Shown here: in pieces, positions 1-13,292 of the stretch
Position numbering within the stretch: the stretch's first letter is position 1
How the letters are laid out: each line of letters begins with the position of its first letter
NCBI RefSeq assembly: GCF_009905375.1
Contig: NC_133650.1
Location: 170,456,518-170,520,517, forward strand
Direction: 5' to 3'
DNA length: 64,000 nucleotides
Source: Apium graveolens
Lineage: Eukaryota > Streptophyta > Magnoliopsida > Apiales > Apiaceae
Made by a program: the position numbers and the translations under genes
The notes under the pieces: model-generated
Told to the model about the DNA's origin: nothing
Databases searched by the model: none
The model's input: the letters and a program-made list of their open reading frames with translations, nothing else

Positions 1-1314
1 TTATGTGTATTTCAATAATATTTATAAATACGAATTAGGTTTTGATATTGAGTAGATAGATTTGATAATAAGGACGTGTTAAGCATAAACGATTATCTGA
101 ATTAGGGTATTTCAACCCTATAGGTCCTAGTCGGAAGACCCGAGGAGTAACGTCGGACTAAGAATAACCTAGTGGTCAATTATGAGACTCAACAAGATTC
201 CAATCAAAGGACCTAAAGGATAGGACTGTATCCAGAATAAGGTAGTGGATTGACGATAAAGCCGAATGTTCAAGTCAAACCAAAGTCAACCAATGATAGT
301 GATTTAAGCTTATCAAGGCAAGTATTCCTTACTTTTCTTGTAAAATACTGCAAATACTTCATTCCTATTATAAGTTCAGAATAGTTAACTGTTTTATATT
401 TCTCTGCAATTTACTCTTAATTATGCAAGTTCCTTTAATTATTGTTCCTATGTTATCGATTGCTCTCTTGAGCAAATACCCATTCTTTCGGGTTATTTGT
501 GAACCCTGATTTGGGATGTTTTGAAATTAAAATGATTTGACATCAAAATACTCTACGGGCTGGACGGTTATTATGAGGACCAGTGATGAGCTGGATCCTA
601 TGGGCCGGGGATGGACCGGACCCTTGGGTCATAGTGCCTAGGTACCTTATATATTGGTGGGTCTATGCAGTTGGGTATAGATCTGTACTGTATCTTGACT
701 GATCAGCAGGGTATTGTGCAAATGTTGGTTCTAGTATCCAGTCTAATTTATTGTTGATCGCCAATAAAGGCATTCTCTCTCAAAAAGTTTATGATTCCAG
801 AACCGGATAAAACCCTCATTCAGGAGACGAATATGGGAATCGCTTGTCACTTTTGAATTTATAATTAAAGGCTGGTAACAGCCAGTGTTTATACGCTCAC
901 CTCCCTCAAATAAGTAGAATTGTTTAAAATTGCTTAAATATTTTGTCCGGAAATTTTCCTTTAATAATGATACTTGAAAATCACTTATATACTTGCTGGG
1001 CATTTTTGGCTCACTCTTGCTTATTTCTTTCAGAAGTAGGTAATGATAAAAGTGAATAGCTTCCATTAGACAGCAGAAGTTAGAGAGATCTCCGCTGTGA
1101 GAGGACAAAGATGTTAGAAAAATAAGACAAGGGCATTAGCATAAAGGTATTTAAACTTGTATTGTAGTTGTTTTGAATTGTAGAAGGTCAGATTCTTGTT
1201 TCATACCATAACCTGGAAACGATCTGGATTCAAGGGATTATTTGTATATTATTTTATTTTATGTAAAGATTGTTTAGTGACACCAAATCTTGACCCCGGA
1301 TTTGGGATGTTACA
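1..1314 (+). repeat. 5' LTR of element 1 (3' part only)
   Basis: This stretch matches 8596-9912 almost throughout, with scattered substitutions and short indels. It ends TGTTACA directly before the PBS. The first roughly 1.6 kb of the LTR lie left of the window. The minus-strand reading frame at 743-1108 is an LTR shadow; the 3' LTR carries a similar frame at 9332-9571, so it is not an independent gene. Confidence 0.9.
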
Positions 1315-1317
1315 AGT

Positions 1318-1329
1318 TGGCATCAGAAC
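1318..1329 (+). other. Primer binding site, initiator-Met tRNA type, mutated
   Basis: TGGCATCAGAAC follows the LTR end by three bases. It matches 10 of 12 bases of the plant initiator-Met PBS TGGTATCAGAGC, the usual primer of Tekay-like elements. Confidence 0.75.
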
Positions 1330-3388
1330 AGCAGGTTATTGGTCCCTGAAATAAGAATAGGTGAGAGTTAGATGGGAATGATAGGCCGTATAAAATAGGG
1401 AAGATCTAGACATGTTCGTGTTAAGTTGAGTTGAGTGCGAATTAGGGTTAGCAGATCCGATATGGAATTAGTAAGATAGGATTGTTGAGAAAAGTGTAAG
1501 GCGAATATAATAACGCGATAGATATATTGAGTTCTCAGATCCTATAGTATTGATGAGTCGACAGCTCGACGGAGATTGGGTACGTTACCCTACTTTTTAG
1601 ATGGCTTTGAAGAAAAATGCGATTGATTCTTGTGAGAGCTTCGTGTAAATAAAGCTAGGTGAGTTTTAGTACGATTTAACTTAGAATTAGGTAGTAGGAC
1701 GAGCTCCACGTTGGAAAGGCACCACCGTTGTGAGAAGATTCTTATCACTTCCCGGGCGCTGCACGAGGAATGATATCTACCTTACTAGGTATAGGTAAGA
1801 CTAGCAAAAAGGTATGACCTTATCTACAAACGGAACTTCGAATTACATTAGTGGTCTTAAGCATAACATCAAGGACGTCGATAAGAATATTGAAGATAGT
1901 ACCAGATGTCAGCATTGAGGTTGAGTTGCGAATAAAATGATATGCAATGGAAGAGGAAAATTTCGTCGGCTAATAAATGCGAGCAGAATCTGAGAAGAAA
2001 TAGAAGATATACTAAGGTGGAGAGACCCTTACACGGGCATTTTTTTATTAGATATCTCATTAGTGGACTATAAGAATAGCAAGTAACTTATATAGTAATG
2101 ACGACCAAATGTCTGATTTTCAAAATTTTACAACGAGTTCTCGAAAAAGATTTTTCTTAATAAGCTTTTAGAAGATCTTTGCAAAAAATGAGTTTCAAAA
2201 TTTGGTTGTCGAATTGCTACTTAAGTTCTTGTTATTATAAGTAGAAAATGACCTAAAAGAATAATGGATCTAGACTCAGTGTTGTTAGTTAGGAGGACCA
2301 AGTAGACCCACTACCAGGAAGAAAGTTTAAAGTTTTCCCGTGAAAGACGGATGTAAACTTTGTTCAATAATATTAATAATTGAATCAACATGTTAAAACC
2401 TTATTTACCCAATTCATGAAATTATTAAAATTTAACAAGATTCGTGATTCGAACGGACAGAGGATGATTGAAGGAAATGGAAGAATCTCCTAGATTGGAG
2501 AAAAATCGCATTTCTATCGATGAAGTTGAGGCGTTGCGTGATCAATGGTTATTCTACGTGGCATAGATGAAATTGGAAGCAGTGATTATAAATTTCATAA
2601 GGACGCGATTATGATTAAATTATTAAAGTATTTAATGTTAAGCCATTTCCAGACGACATTTCAATGTTATAATGTGACCTAAATTGTGAATCTCTTATCC
2701 AAGTAATTCCTGAAGGCGTACGTAAGTGAAGCGTGGAAGGTGACCAACACTGACATTATTTCCTCTAATACGGTAGCATATGTTGTTCTTGATTCTTGAA
2801 TACGTATGAGCTTCTCTTATCGATAAATTATATGATGCAAAAATGAAAGAAAATTTATTGTATTCCTTCTGAATTATTTCTCTTCTCAAAATATTAATTC
2901 CTGATTGAGACAAACAGTGTTGTGGTGTGACGCTTTATCAAAATGACGAAGAGTTGGGTGGGACGCCATCTAATCATGTGCTTTATTCCATATAGTATGA
3001 AAGACTGGCCATCTTGAGTACAAATATAGTTGTCTCATTCATATCTAAATCTTCACTCATTCTTCTTCCTTCAATTTATTGACTTACAGATTCTCCCAAT
3101 TGATTTGTCCATTATTATTCCTCATCCAGTTTTTCAATTAAAATCATATTCACAAACTCTCCTCTTGCGTAAAGTCTGTTCTTTGACGATTTCGAAAGAA
3201 ATGGAATAGTCCCATGTAGCAGGTAGAATTATATGTCGAATATAGATATGATTGCAAGCCAATAAATGGTGGACATCTGCGAGCAAGAAAGAAGGAATTC
3301 ACCGATAACGTGAACGTGGTGAAGACATTAAGTCATACATTTGTTCTTATTACGAGGATCTCATCAGTACGGTAGGTTACAGTAACGA
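1330..3388 (+). other. Leader and gag zone of element 1, no recognisable coding
   Basis: About 2 kb where the leader and gag should lie. I could not recognise a gag core or zinc knuckle in any frame. Stops are dense and open stretches are under 75 codons. It is best treated as decayed retrotransposon interior. Confidence 0.6.
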
Positions 3389-3550
3389 TGCGCTTTAAAT
3401 TAGGAGAATTTGACGTTGCGCTTTAAGGCAGGAGAATTTGACGTGAGATGAATGGTTAGCGAACCATAACAAATAAATTAGTTATAAAATAAGGAAGTAA
3501 GGCTGTATGCATCAGACAAAGTGAACGAGTGTCGGGATGACAATAGAAGA
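3389..3550 (+). pseudogene. Protease remnant of element 1
   Basis: The translation contains RFKAGEFDV, matching the block in Ty3/gypsy proteases just before the conserved GMDWL motif. The minus-strand Tekay-like element in this window has SFKLGEFDVILGMDWL at the same place. Here the motif is followed at once by stops and frame changes. The GEFDV block is also locally duplicated: roughly 28 bases at about 3390-3417 recur directly behind with changes. Only the C-terminal edge of the protease can be recognised. Confidence 0.55.
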
Positions 3551-5440
3551 TCAAGGGAATTCTGAACAATGACTCAGACAGGAAACTAATACTTGAAGCA
3601 TCCCTTCGTCGCGGGAAGATATTTGTCGTGAAGATTCAAGATCGAAGGAATCTTAATTGCAAACAAATTTTGAACATGTTCTTCAAGAAATTGTGAAGTT
3701 CTCTACCTTGAGTAAATAAGTTAAGGTGAATTTAATACCCATAATCGGGTCGGTAACGAAAGCTCGATACGGGAACCTAAGTGGAGATGAGGCAATGGTG
3801 ACTCGACTGTGAAACCTCTTAAGAAATAATGATCTGACGATTGAATTTCCACCAGATTGCGATGATAATAATGGAAACCATGTGTGGTTATTGAAAGATA
3901 AACAAATTAGTTAATGGAATTGAGTGTGTATTTTCAAAAATAGAAGATTCTTGTGACTAGTTGAAGGATGCGACATAATTCTTAAAAGTAACTATACACA
4001 ATTAGTATTGACAAGAAATGAGTTAAAAGAACTGCGAAATAAAAATTTTAAGAAACAACAAGATAAATTTTAGGTTTATTAATAACATTCAGAAATATTC
4101 TGAAAGGATTGAGAATAGGTATGGTAATATTAATCATGGTTGGTTTAAGACCTTAGTCCAATTTAAAAAGATATATGCTATGCCAGTAAATAGTACGTAG
4201 GTTGATCAAAAGGATATATTTTGAATTATGGTTTGGTAGATGGAAGGGGATCGATATGATTGTGGATGCTTTGGTTGATTGATGGTGTCGGCTAGAGTCC
4301 GACTGGTAGTCGATGGTATAGGGGAAGTGCTGCCCAAATTTTTAAAAAAATTACCCTACTTTTAAGAATAAAGAAGTATATTTTCATTCCCAGTTGTACT
4401 CCAAATAATTGCGATTTCGGTTCTTGAGAAAGATTGTTATGACCAGACCGATTTTATATAATTGGTCTTTGATTCCAGTTAGCTAGTCAGCACTTGGTTT
4501 AATTGATCAATTAAAAGAGTTAATTGATTAACTGTACCAACTAATGGTTAGTTAAATGAAGATTGATTTCAATTAGATTGAGTGAAGCTCTGACATGATT
4601 TTCAGATCCGAAATCACAATAATTAGGAATTTAGAGGAAGTAATGGCATTAACAGAAATCGAAAGTTTAGTAGAATTAGCGCGATGTTACCGCAAGTTGA
4701 TGCGAGGTTGTATCTAGATGAATATGACCTTTGCAATAAATAAGAAGAACAGGAAGTTATGGGTACATGCTAGTGGAAAGAACGTTTGCAAGAACTGAAG
4801 ATCCAAGATAGAGCAAAGAAATGTCATCATCTGTAATAATACTCCATGAAGGACGTGAATGTACCTCCATATCGAATGACAATTAAGGGAAGATACTATG
4901 AAATACTGGGAAACTCGCAAATCCAAGTATCCGATGTAAGGCAGAGACTGACGAAGTCCGCATGTGAATTCAGGAAAAAGAAATGTTAATCAATCGGGGA
5001 ATCCCAAATATGCGATCACTGATGATTTAAAGCGAGGTTAAGAAAATAGCTACCGATGAATTTTAATAATTCTGTTAGTAAGAATTTAAGTATTATAAAT
5101 AAAAGCTTTCATTCCAGTGATAACTCCAGAAATGGCCTATCTGATAATGAACAGATTAGTATTATCAAGAAAAAGAAATTCCTTATGTTTAAAAGAGATA
5201 ATGAATAATGAGAATAGAGCACTAATTAATAAAAGAAGTGGAATCAAAAGGATGATAAAGAAATTTTCTAAAATAGTTCAGGATATAAGCCAGTTGAGAA
5301 CGTCAGTTGTGCCAGAACTGATATAAGACTGAGGTGAAATGTCGATAATTGGAGATAAAAATTTCATTCAAAGAATACGCGTAAGCAGGGAAGATTAAAC
5401 AAAGATATTAGCGGCGAACTCTTAGAGAGGAGCGTTACAA
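3551..5440 (+). other. Decayed pol interior of element 1, nothing recognised
   Basis: About 1.9 kb between the protease and RT remnants, longer than the usual spacing between them, so inserted or duplicated material is likely. There is a short open frame at 5117-5326, rich in Lys, Arg and Ile, without a motif I recognise. No TSD or terminal repeat of a secondary insertion was found by eye. Confidence 0.5.
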
Positions 5441-5925
5441 TGAATCTCATATCAGAATTCTCCATAATTAAAATGAAGTCCCGAAGGATTCTAGCGGATA
5501 ATTTACCAGGGTTACCTCGGAGCATGAGGTAAAATTTCTCATTAGTTATTGCACAAAGTCAAGCTGGTGTCAAAAGCCGTATTTTATGGCCCAATAGGGA
5601 TTAAGTAATTAGTTAATGAAACTTTAGGATATTGGGACGAAGGAATAATGAGATAAGGAATATTTCGCGTTATGCACAAAAGTGGTCATGGAAACAAAGA
5701 GAATGGAGGTATAAAGTTATGCATTGATTATCAAAAGTTGTAAGTCTGAGGATTGAATGAACATAGTGTATAAGGAATATTTGGATAGTGTAATTATATT
5801 TATTGATAACATCCTCGCCTATTCAAGGACTAAGGAAGACTAAGTTGAATATCTGAAGATATGTCTGCGAAGTATTGAAAAGTGGCAACTGCATTCTAAG
5901 CTTTAAAGGTATGAATTCTAGTCAT
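5441..5925 (+). pseudogene. Reverse transcriptase remnant of element 1
   Basis: Two blocks survive. The first, near 5450-5560, resembles the segment before RT, with ILADNLPGLPRS against [11 protein letters not shown] in the intact relative. The second holds LCIDYQKL (about 5715-5740) and then jumps to KEYLDSV.IIFIDNILAYSR (about 5778-5830), so most of the palm and fingers is deleted. The catalytic FIDD motif has become FIDN. Stops and frame changes occur throughout, so the enzyme cannot be functional. Confidence 0.75.
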
Positions 5926-5949
5926 AATTGATTATGAGCTACAGAGGTA

Positions 5950-6080
5950 GATTATTACCAACCAGGCAAGGTCCATTTAGGGATAGATGTCTTGAGTGGA
6001 AAAGAAGGAGTGAATATCATTAGGATTGCTGGGGAGTGGATAAAGGGATTGGAAAAAAAAGTTAAAAAAAATTGAAGAGC
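5950..6080 (+). pseudogene. RNase H C-terminus remnant of element 1
   Basis: One frame reads YQPGKVHLGIDVLSGKEGVN. It aligns with the family motif [17 protein letters not shown] that closes the RNase H domain of Tekay-like elements. It follows the RT remnant in the right order. The rest of RNase H upstream is missing or unrecognisable. Confidence 0.6.
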
Positions 6081-6699
6081 AGGTTTTGATCCAGTTCTGG
6101 TTTATGCTAATACTTACTTTGTTGTTAGATATCAAAGATGGTATTAATATAGATGATTGATGTTGATTTTAGTATGGAATGTTGTGAGCATCAAAGTTCA
6201 TATTGATATCTAATTTGATATGACAATAAAAAGAGTATTAACACCAAGAATTCAGTTTTAAATAAAGTTATGATTCATCCCATTCCCAATTGCTATATTT
6301 TCTTCCAGATAGTAAAAGATTCTCGCTCGATGAATCTACTAGATAGTGAAAAAAAATTGAGGCATACTATTAAGTGGTGAGTTAAACCCAATTGTCGAGA
6401 TTTTCTTTTAACTTTAAATTTTAGAATAAACTTAAGATATCTAGAAACCGAAGACGCCGGGAGTTCAGTATATGATTCGCAGATGAATGAAAAGTATAGG
6501 GGATCGATTAAAGGTTCCTGAATAAAATTGAAAATGATCATAGGTTAGGCTAATCGAATAGAAAGAGACATGAAAAGTAAAGTAGAATAGCCAGTGAAAA
6601 TGGGAGGCATTCGTGAACACGAATTATTGGAATCAGAAAGAAAAGCATATTAGTATAAATTAAGCTAGTCCATTGAGATAATGAGATAGATAGAACGAT

Positions 6700-6952
6700 T
6701 GTGAATGAGTTGGCCTTGTTGTCACAGGTATAACAAGTTCATAAGATATTCAAATGTATATGACCAGGAAGAATAATTTAGCTCTATATATATATGAAAT
6801 AGAGATTTGTGTCAAGGGCATGGACAACTGATAGATTTGATGTTGGTAGGAAACCGCTGAGTAGTGGGTAAAATGATATGTTTTGAGAAATTTCAAGGAA
6901 AATACTCGAAAAGTATCATTGTCTGTTCCTTAGCATGATTCTGAGGATAGAA
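6700..6952 (+). pseudogene. Integrase C-terminus / chromodomain remnant of element 1
   Basis: A degenerate frame contains QVHKIFKC, matching HNVFHVSML, the block ahead of the chromodomain in related integrases. Several stops follow before the polypurine tract. The position, directly ahead of the PPT and LTR, is where the chromodomain tail belongs. Between 6081 and 6699 I could not identify the integrase core. Confidence 0.45.
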
Positions 6953-6957
6953 TCCTT

Positions 6958-6973
6958 TTAAGGGGGGGTAGGA
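6958..6973 (+). other. Polypurine tract of element 1
   Basis: The purine run AAGGGGGGGTAGGA lies directly against the LTR start TGTAACGTCC. Relatives in this window have AAGAGGAAAGGA and AAGGGGGAAGGA at the same place. Confidence 0.85.
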
Positions 6974-9912
6974 TGTAACGTCCGGAAAATATTGTGTAAT
7001 TATTTTTATTAATGTTGGGTGTTTATACATGATGAAACTAGGATATTTTAATTTTTAATTATCCAGAATAAAATATAGATAGTTTTGGTATTTTTCTGGT
7101 AATCTTTGGATTATTATATGATTTTATAAGGATTTATAGAATTAATAATGATTACTTTTACGTAATTATAAAATTACTTTTTAGAATCAGAAATAGTGTC
7201 ACTTCAACCGTTTTTGCATTTTTACAACCTGAAATTCTTCTGAAATCCCCTTCCTAACCGAATCTGATAATTCTGAACACTTTTCGTGTTTTGACTTTTT
7301 CGATCCGGGGTACGGTTTGACCCGTACGGGTCCCGGCATGAAATTTTCGATACGCTAATCATTTTATAGATTGATAAAACTCGTATTCTCGAAAGGCGAG
7401 GTTTTATTATCCTATTTTTGTATAAAGTGTTTTATAAGGGGCTTTGTGTTGATAATTATCCAAATCTGGTATAAAATCGTATCGTTATAAAGTTGTTTAG
7501 CGGCTAAGTAATCTATTTTCGGATCTGATATGTAAATGTAATTATCGAATTATTAAATAAATAAAATATACAAGCTCAGTCTCTTCTTCTTCCAATTTCT
7601 CCTCGCTGGAATACCCTTTCTTCCCGATACCTGCGCCGCCGCTTATGCTCTTTTCCCCTCGCCGCCGGTTTCTTTTTTGGTGAGAGCTTTGTGTGTGCGT
7701 GTGTTTGAGTTATGGTGTGTGTATTTCGTGTGTGTATGTGCCGTTACAGAGGTATATGTGTACGTTTTGTGCTACATGTATCTCCGGTTATCGCCTGAGT
7801 TTTTCCAGCATGGCAGCCGGCTGTCCCGTGTGCGCGTGGCTGCGGGCCACTGCACGCGTGTGTCTGTGATGTTGCCCTGTTGTTGTTGCCTAATTCGAGT
7901 TAATTCATATCAAATTGTTGGTTTTGAAAGTTTATTATTTTAAATTATTTTATTTTCTGCAAGAAGATAATTTGATTAAAATTTCTGGAAAAAAATATGT
8001 ATACTTATTTACGCGAGAAATATTAATTTAATTGGTAAAATTTGCGTAGGATGTCCGATATACGGGAACCCGCGAATTTTACTGCCGTCGGCGATGAGCC
8101 TCGACGAGCCGACGGTGGACTGTGATGACGCGGTTCTGATTCCTAATATTTTAAAATAAATCATTTAGTTCATAAAGTTATTTTCAAAATGAAAATATTT
8201 AATTAAAATGTAAAAGTTGTATCGAGAATCGAGATGCATAATTGAATTGGTGTTGGGAATTGTGGAATTACGATTGTTGTTGTTGTGATTGGATTGTTGT
8301 GATTTGACGTCGAATTGTTTCGATGGGTAGGCCGATAAACAAAGGAGACGCTGCCCGATTTTCGGGAAAACAATTCCGAAAGTATGGGAACCGAAAGTAT
8401 GGGAACGTAACCCACAATTATCGGAGACGTCGAACGACAATATATATATATAATTATATTATACGAAACCTAATTACGTGGCATGACAAGATATATTTTA
8501 TGAATAATCGATTACCCTATTTTCCAAAACAACGAGTATATGTACTTTCCGAAAATAAATACTGAACCGAGTTTCGGAGATATGAACCATAGTTGTTATG
8601 TGTATTTCAATAATATTTATAAATACGAATCGGGTTTTGATATCGACTGGGTAAATTTGATAATAAGGACATGTTAAGCATAAACGATTATCCGAATTAG
8701 GATATTTCAACCCTATAGGTCCTAGTCAGAAGACCCGAGGAGTAACGTCGGACTAAGAATAGCCTAGTGGTCAATTGTCAGACTCAACAAGATTCCAATC
8801 GAAGGACCTAAAGGATAGGAATGTATCCAGAATAGGGTAGTGGATTGACGATAAAGCCGAACGTTCAAGTCAAACCAAAGTCAACCAGTGATAGTGATTA
8901 AAGCTTATCAAGGCAAGTATTCCTTACTTTTTTTGTAAAATACTGCAAATACTTCTTTCCTTTTATAAGTTAGAATAGTTAAATGTTTTATATTTCGCTG
9001 CAATTTACTCTTAATTATGCAAGTTCCTTTCATTATTGTTCCTATGTTATCGATTGCTCTCTTGAGTACCCATTCTTCTGGGTATTTGCGAACCCTGATT
9101 TGGGATGTTTTGAAATCAAAATGATTTGACATCAAAATACTCCATGGGCTGGACGGTTATTATGAGGACCAGTGATGAGCTGGATCCTATGGGCCAGGGA
9201 TGGACCGGACCCTTGGGCCATAGTGCCTGGGTACCCTATATATTGGTGGGTCTATGCAGTTGGGTATAGATCCACACTGTATCCTGACTGATCAGCAGGG
9301 TATTGTGCATATGTTGGTTCTAGTGTCCAGTCTAATTTATTGTTGATCGCCAATAACGGCATTCTCTCTCAAAAAGTTTATGATTCCCGAACCGGACAAA
9401 ACCCCGATTCAGGAGATGAATCTGGGAATCGCTTGTCACTTTTGGATTTATAGTTAAAGGCTGGTAACAGCTAGTGTTTATACGATCACCTCCCTCAAAT
9501 AAGTAGAATTGTTTAAAATTGCTTAAAGATTGTCCGGAAATTTTCCTTTGATAATGATACTTGAAAATCACTTATATACTTGCTGGGCATTTTTGGCTCA
9601 CTCTTTCTTTGTAAATTCTTATTTCTTTCAGAAGCAGGTAAGGATAAAAGTGAATAGCTTCCATTAGACAGCAGAAGTTAGAGAGATCTCCGCTGCGAGA
9701 GGACGAAGATGTTAAAAAAATAAGACAAGAGCATTAGCATAAAGGTATTTAAACTTGTATTGTAGTTGTTGTGAATTGTAGAAGGTCAGATTCTTGTTTC
9801 ATACCATAACCTGGAAACGATCCGGATTCAAGGCGTTATTTACATATTATTTTATTTTATGTAAAGATTATTTAGTGACACCAAATCTTAACCCCAGATT
9901 TGGGATGTTACA
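6974..9912 (+). repeat. 3' LTR of element 1
   Basis: The LTR runs from TGTAACGTCC after the PPT to TGTTACA, about 2.94 kb. Its first 600 bases resemble the LTR of the + Tekay-like element at 10021 (shared blocks around TTTTACAACC, TTCCTAACC and TTTTTCGATCCGG), so the two are sister subfamilies. AT-rich sequence near 7547-7575 could hold the promoter. A GC-rich stem-loop lies at 8085-8115. The plus-strand open frame at 7677-7943 is GT-rich LTR sequence and not a credible gene. Confidence 0.9.
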
Positions 9913-9914
9913 CA

Positions 9915-9983
9915 AAGGTTGAAGAGTCAACCTGGGAACTAGAAAGTGATATGCGAGAAAAGTGCCCTCAAGTGTTTACTTAG
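9915..9983 (+). pseudogene. C-terminal end of gypsy integrase/chromodomain
   Basis: Twenty-two codons read KVEESTWELESDMREKCPQV and two more residues before TAG. They closely match the end of the minus-strand relative at 33530 (VEEPTWKLESDMREKYPHLF). This is the extreme C-terminus of a Tekay-type polyprotein. Its upstream part is cut off by element 1, so the gene is broken. Confidence 0.85.
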
Positions 9984-12900
9984 GAGATTCCGAGGATATA
10001 ATCCTTTTAAGAGGAAAGGATGTAATATCCAGGATATCGCATGTAATTATTTTATCAATAAATGATTATTATATGATTATTATGTGATTTCTGGTGAATT
10101 ATTTGTTGATTGATATTAATATTTGGATGTTTCTATATGATAACATATGAGGAGGTTAATTTTATCATGTCCAAAATAAAAATATAGATAATTGTGATAT
10201 TTTTCTGATAATTTTTGGATCGTTATATGATTTTACAATGATTTATAGATTTATTAATTATTTTCTGTATAATTACAAAACTATTTTATAAAGCCGGGAA
10301 TCGTCCAAGTGCAACCATTTTTACGTTTTTACAACCCGAAACTCTTCGGAAAACTCCTTCCTAACCTAATCTGATAATTCCGGAAATTTTTCGTGTTTTA
10401 ACTTTTTCGATCCGGATTACGGTTTGACCCGTACGCTTCCCGGTGTAAATTTTTAAATACAATAATCATTTCGATATATCAACAAAACCCGTATTCTCGA
10501 AAGATGGGATATTATTACATTATTTTCATATTAAGTGTTTTATAAAAGCTCGGTTTGGATAATTATCCAATACGGGTATAAAATCAGATCATTTTTGCAG
10601 TTACCTAGTGGCTAAGCAACTTATTTTTCGATCCAATACAATTCAATACATACCAATATTCCATAAATATAAATAGCCCTTTTCTTATTTCATTTTATTC
10701 GTATAATCATAATCGATTAGTAAAATATAGAATTTATAGAGAAACCCCTAATTAATCGTCGCGTTCTTGAAAATCAAACTCACAAACGAATGTATTATTG
10801 AATTAAGAATCAAGTGTGCTATATACCGAATCGAAGCTCTTGAAAAGCTCTTTCAGAATCAATCATCCATTTTGGTGCAGAAATCAAGGTGATTTTATTA
10901 TTTAATTGTTTTAATTCAAATTAATTAAAGATTAAATTATAAAAATTTGATTTTGATGTTATTGATATGATTTGATGATTGTATCTTATAGATTATTTTA
11001 TCCTGGTCATTTTGGTATATTATATGACTGATTTGGAGTTCAATAACATGTTCAAATTAATGTTTGATTCTCGAAATTAAAAATTAGGGTTTATGTGTTT
11101 GAATGTTCTTAATTGAAATTTGGGTATTTGTTTGTTTGGGGTTATTCTTTGAAATTGATTATACCAAGTTGTAGATCATTTAAAGACGAATCGAATGGTA
11201 CCATTGGTTTTAACAGACGATTCCTGGAAAGTGATGGCCGGAAAACGACCTCACCGGTGGTGATATTTTCAATCGATCGTTCAGGCCAAACTCTGTGAAA
11301 TTTGAAGATTATAATTGAATAGTTGGATTCCTGACGTTGAAACAAAAAAACACTGCTAATCTTATAAGTTCCTGAGCAGTCTATGACTTGCCGGAAAAGC
11401 TTGGTGGCCGCCGTTAATGGCGACCGGCCACCGGAGCAGGAATCGGGGAAGACGACGGGGGAAATTACCCTTTAGTACCGTGGAGTTTTCCCTGATTTGC
11501 AAACTTAATATTTTGGTTTTAAAAATTTATAAAATCTGGATTCCTGTTTATAAAAATTTCAAAAATTAGATTTCTATTTAATTAATTCCAGAAATTGTAT
11601 TTTCTTTTTTAAAATATTTTGAGAAATTGATTTTTTACTATTTTAAAATTTCAAAAATTCATTATTTAATTTCTGGAAATTAATTTAATTTAAAAATAAA
11701 TTTTAATTATTTATTTAATTAATATTATTTGGTAATTAATTATTTAATTAGTCAATTAATTTAAATATTAATTGATTAATTAATTTAATTAGTCATTAAT
11801 TAATTTTAATTGATTATTTAATTAGATTTAATTATTTATTTTGATTTAAAAATTTCGAAAAATAGTTTCGAGCTTTAAAATATTATTTTAAATTATTTTC
11901 AAAGCTTGATAATTATTATTTAATTATTTTAAAGTCAGATTCGGGTATTCGAATCCTGTTATTTAATTATAAAATTATTCGGACACCCATTTTAATTCCG
12001 AAAAATGTTCAAAAATTCGTATTAAATACCTGGAAAATCATTTTATCCCTGAATCTTCTTTGAATAATTATTTTAATCGAATATCTTACGTGCTACATGT
12101 TATATGTGATCTGACTGATGTATAATATGACTGTACGTGCATTGTTTCACTGTTTTTGTTGTAACTTTCAATTCGTACGTTGGATTTGGGTGAAACGATG
12201 GGTAGTTAGAAGCTTGTAATGAATAGAATGAGATGAGAAGTATTATTGATAAATAAATGTAATATTTATCAGAGGAAGCGAGACATGGAAAGGGAAAACA
12301 AGTGGTCAGTGAGTGGGAACCAATTGACGAGTGCAAGTAAAGTAAGAGCAGATTGATGAGGCAAGTGTTTCTGCCCTTCCTTGTAGTATAATTGCAAGTA
12401 TTCCTAATAGTACTTGTTCTATATTGCAAGTACTTTGAAGTACTTAAACTTAAACCCTGATTCTTATCGATCTTGAGCCGTAAGCTTGATTTCTTGTAAA
12501 CCATTGATTGTTGATTCTTGAATACGAACCACACCTATACGATACTACTCCACAAATTCTTGTAACTCTTGAACCGTTGGTCTTCAGCTTTCTGATTCTT
12601 TCCTTGATTAAAAACCAGCCTTAATGACTTTCTTATTATACCTTCATGAAATTATGAATCACCCTATGCTTCGAGATAAGTGTTGTTTATGATTAAGCTT
12701 ATTGAAATTTCATTGTTTATCATGTTGTTATTATAGAATTGGATTGTTTTCAAATATGGACCAGATTCGTGGTCGGATCAGATTCGTGGTCATAATAGGC
12801 CAATGTGTGCCTTGGATCCAGTATATAGAGCAAAGCTGGGAGCCTTGCTCGGGGTTAGTGCGTGACTGATCAGCAGCCTAACCTTGGTTTTTAAAATAAA

Positions 12901-13287
12901 AGAGAATATCCAATTCTAATCATTGCTTATTAAGAAACTTGATTCATTATTTCATTTTAATTGATCATTGTTTAATCTCAGTGTTGTCATTGTGACTTGC
13001 TGAGCTAGTTAGCTCACTCTTGCAAATATGTCTATATTCTTTTCCAGTGAAAAAGGAAACTGGTGGTAGCGAGGATCCCTAGACAAGTGTGCGGGCTAGG
13101 TATCCAGGTTGAAATGGGATAAGCAAGCAGATGATTTTTGGCTTAGTGTATGTTGATAGTTTATAATAAAGTTTACCTCCGTTATAAGATAAATAAACTG
13201 TGATTTGGAACGTTTGTAATATAAATAAGGTTGTGACATTTGGGCATACTTTAAACAGCTTCGATCCATGGAATATGGTAAGTAGGG

Positions 13288-13292
13288 TCATT
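13288..13292. other. Target-site duplication TCATT, left copy (right copy 24427-24431)
   Basis: The bases TCATT flank the Athila element on both sides. Joining the flanks and keeping one copy gives GGGTCATTGCAT, exactly the sequence of the uninterrupted homologous LTRs on the other strand (near 30081 and 39405). This proves the insertion point. Confidence 0.95.

Larger units (their letters stand above)
1..9912 (+). mobile_element. Decayed Tekay-like Ty3/gypsy retrotransposon (element 1), 5' end outside window
   Basis: A 1.3 kb sequence at 1-1314 recurs at 8596-9912 in the same orientation, and both copies end in TTTGGGATGTTACA. They are the ends of the two LTRs. Between them lie a primer binding site, remnants of protease, RT, RNase H and integrase C-terminus in canonical order, and a polypurine tract at 6958-6973. 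The LTR copies differ by about 4-5 % in the stretch I compared by eye, so the insertion is not recent. The element sits in the last codons of another gypsy chromodomain that resumes at 9915. The left TSD is outside the window. Lineage is inferred from the Tekay/Del-like protein remnants and an initiator-Met-like PBS. Confidence 0.85.

Noticed and set aside
7677..7943. 88-codon plus-strand open frame rich in Cys and Val
   Set aside because: GT-rich low-complexity stretch inside the LTR of element 1.
9913..9983. Integrase tail considered as belonging to element 1
   Set aside because: It lies outside the 3' LTR of element 1 and is followed by its own PPT and a different LTR, so it belongs to the host element.
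12100..12534. 144-codon minus-strand open frame
   Set aside because: It lies in the LTR of element 2, antisense to it, and related LTRs do not keep the frame. No motif was seen.
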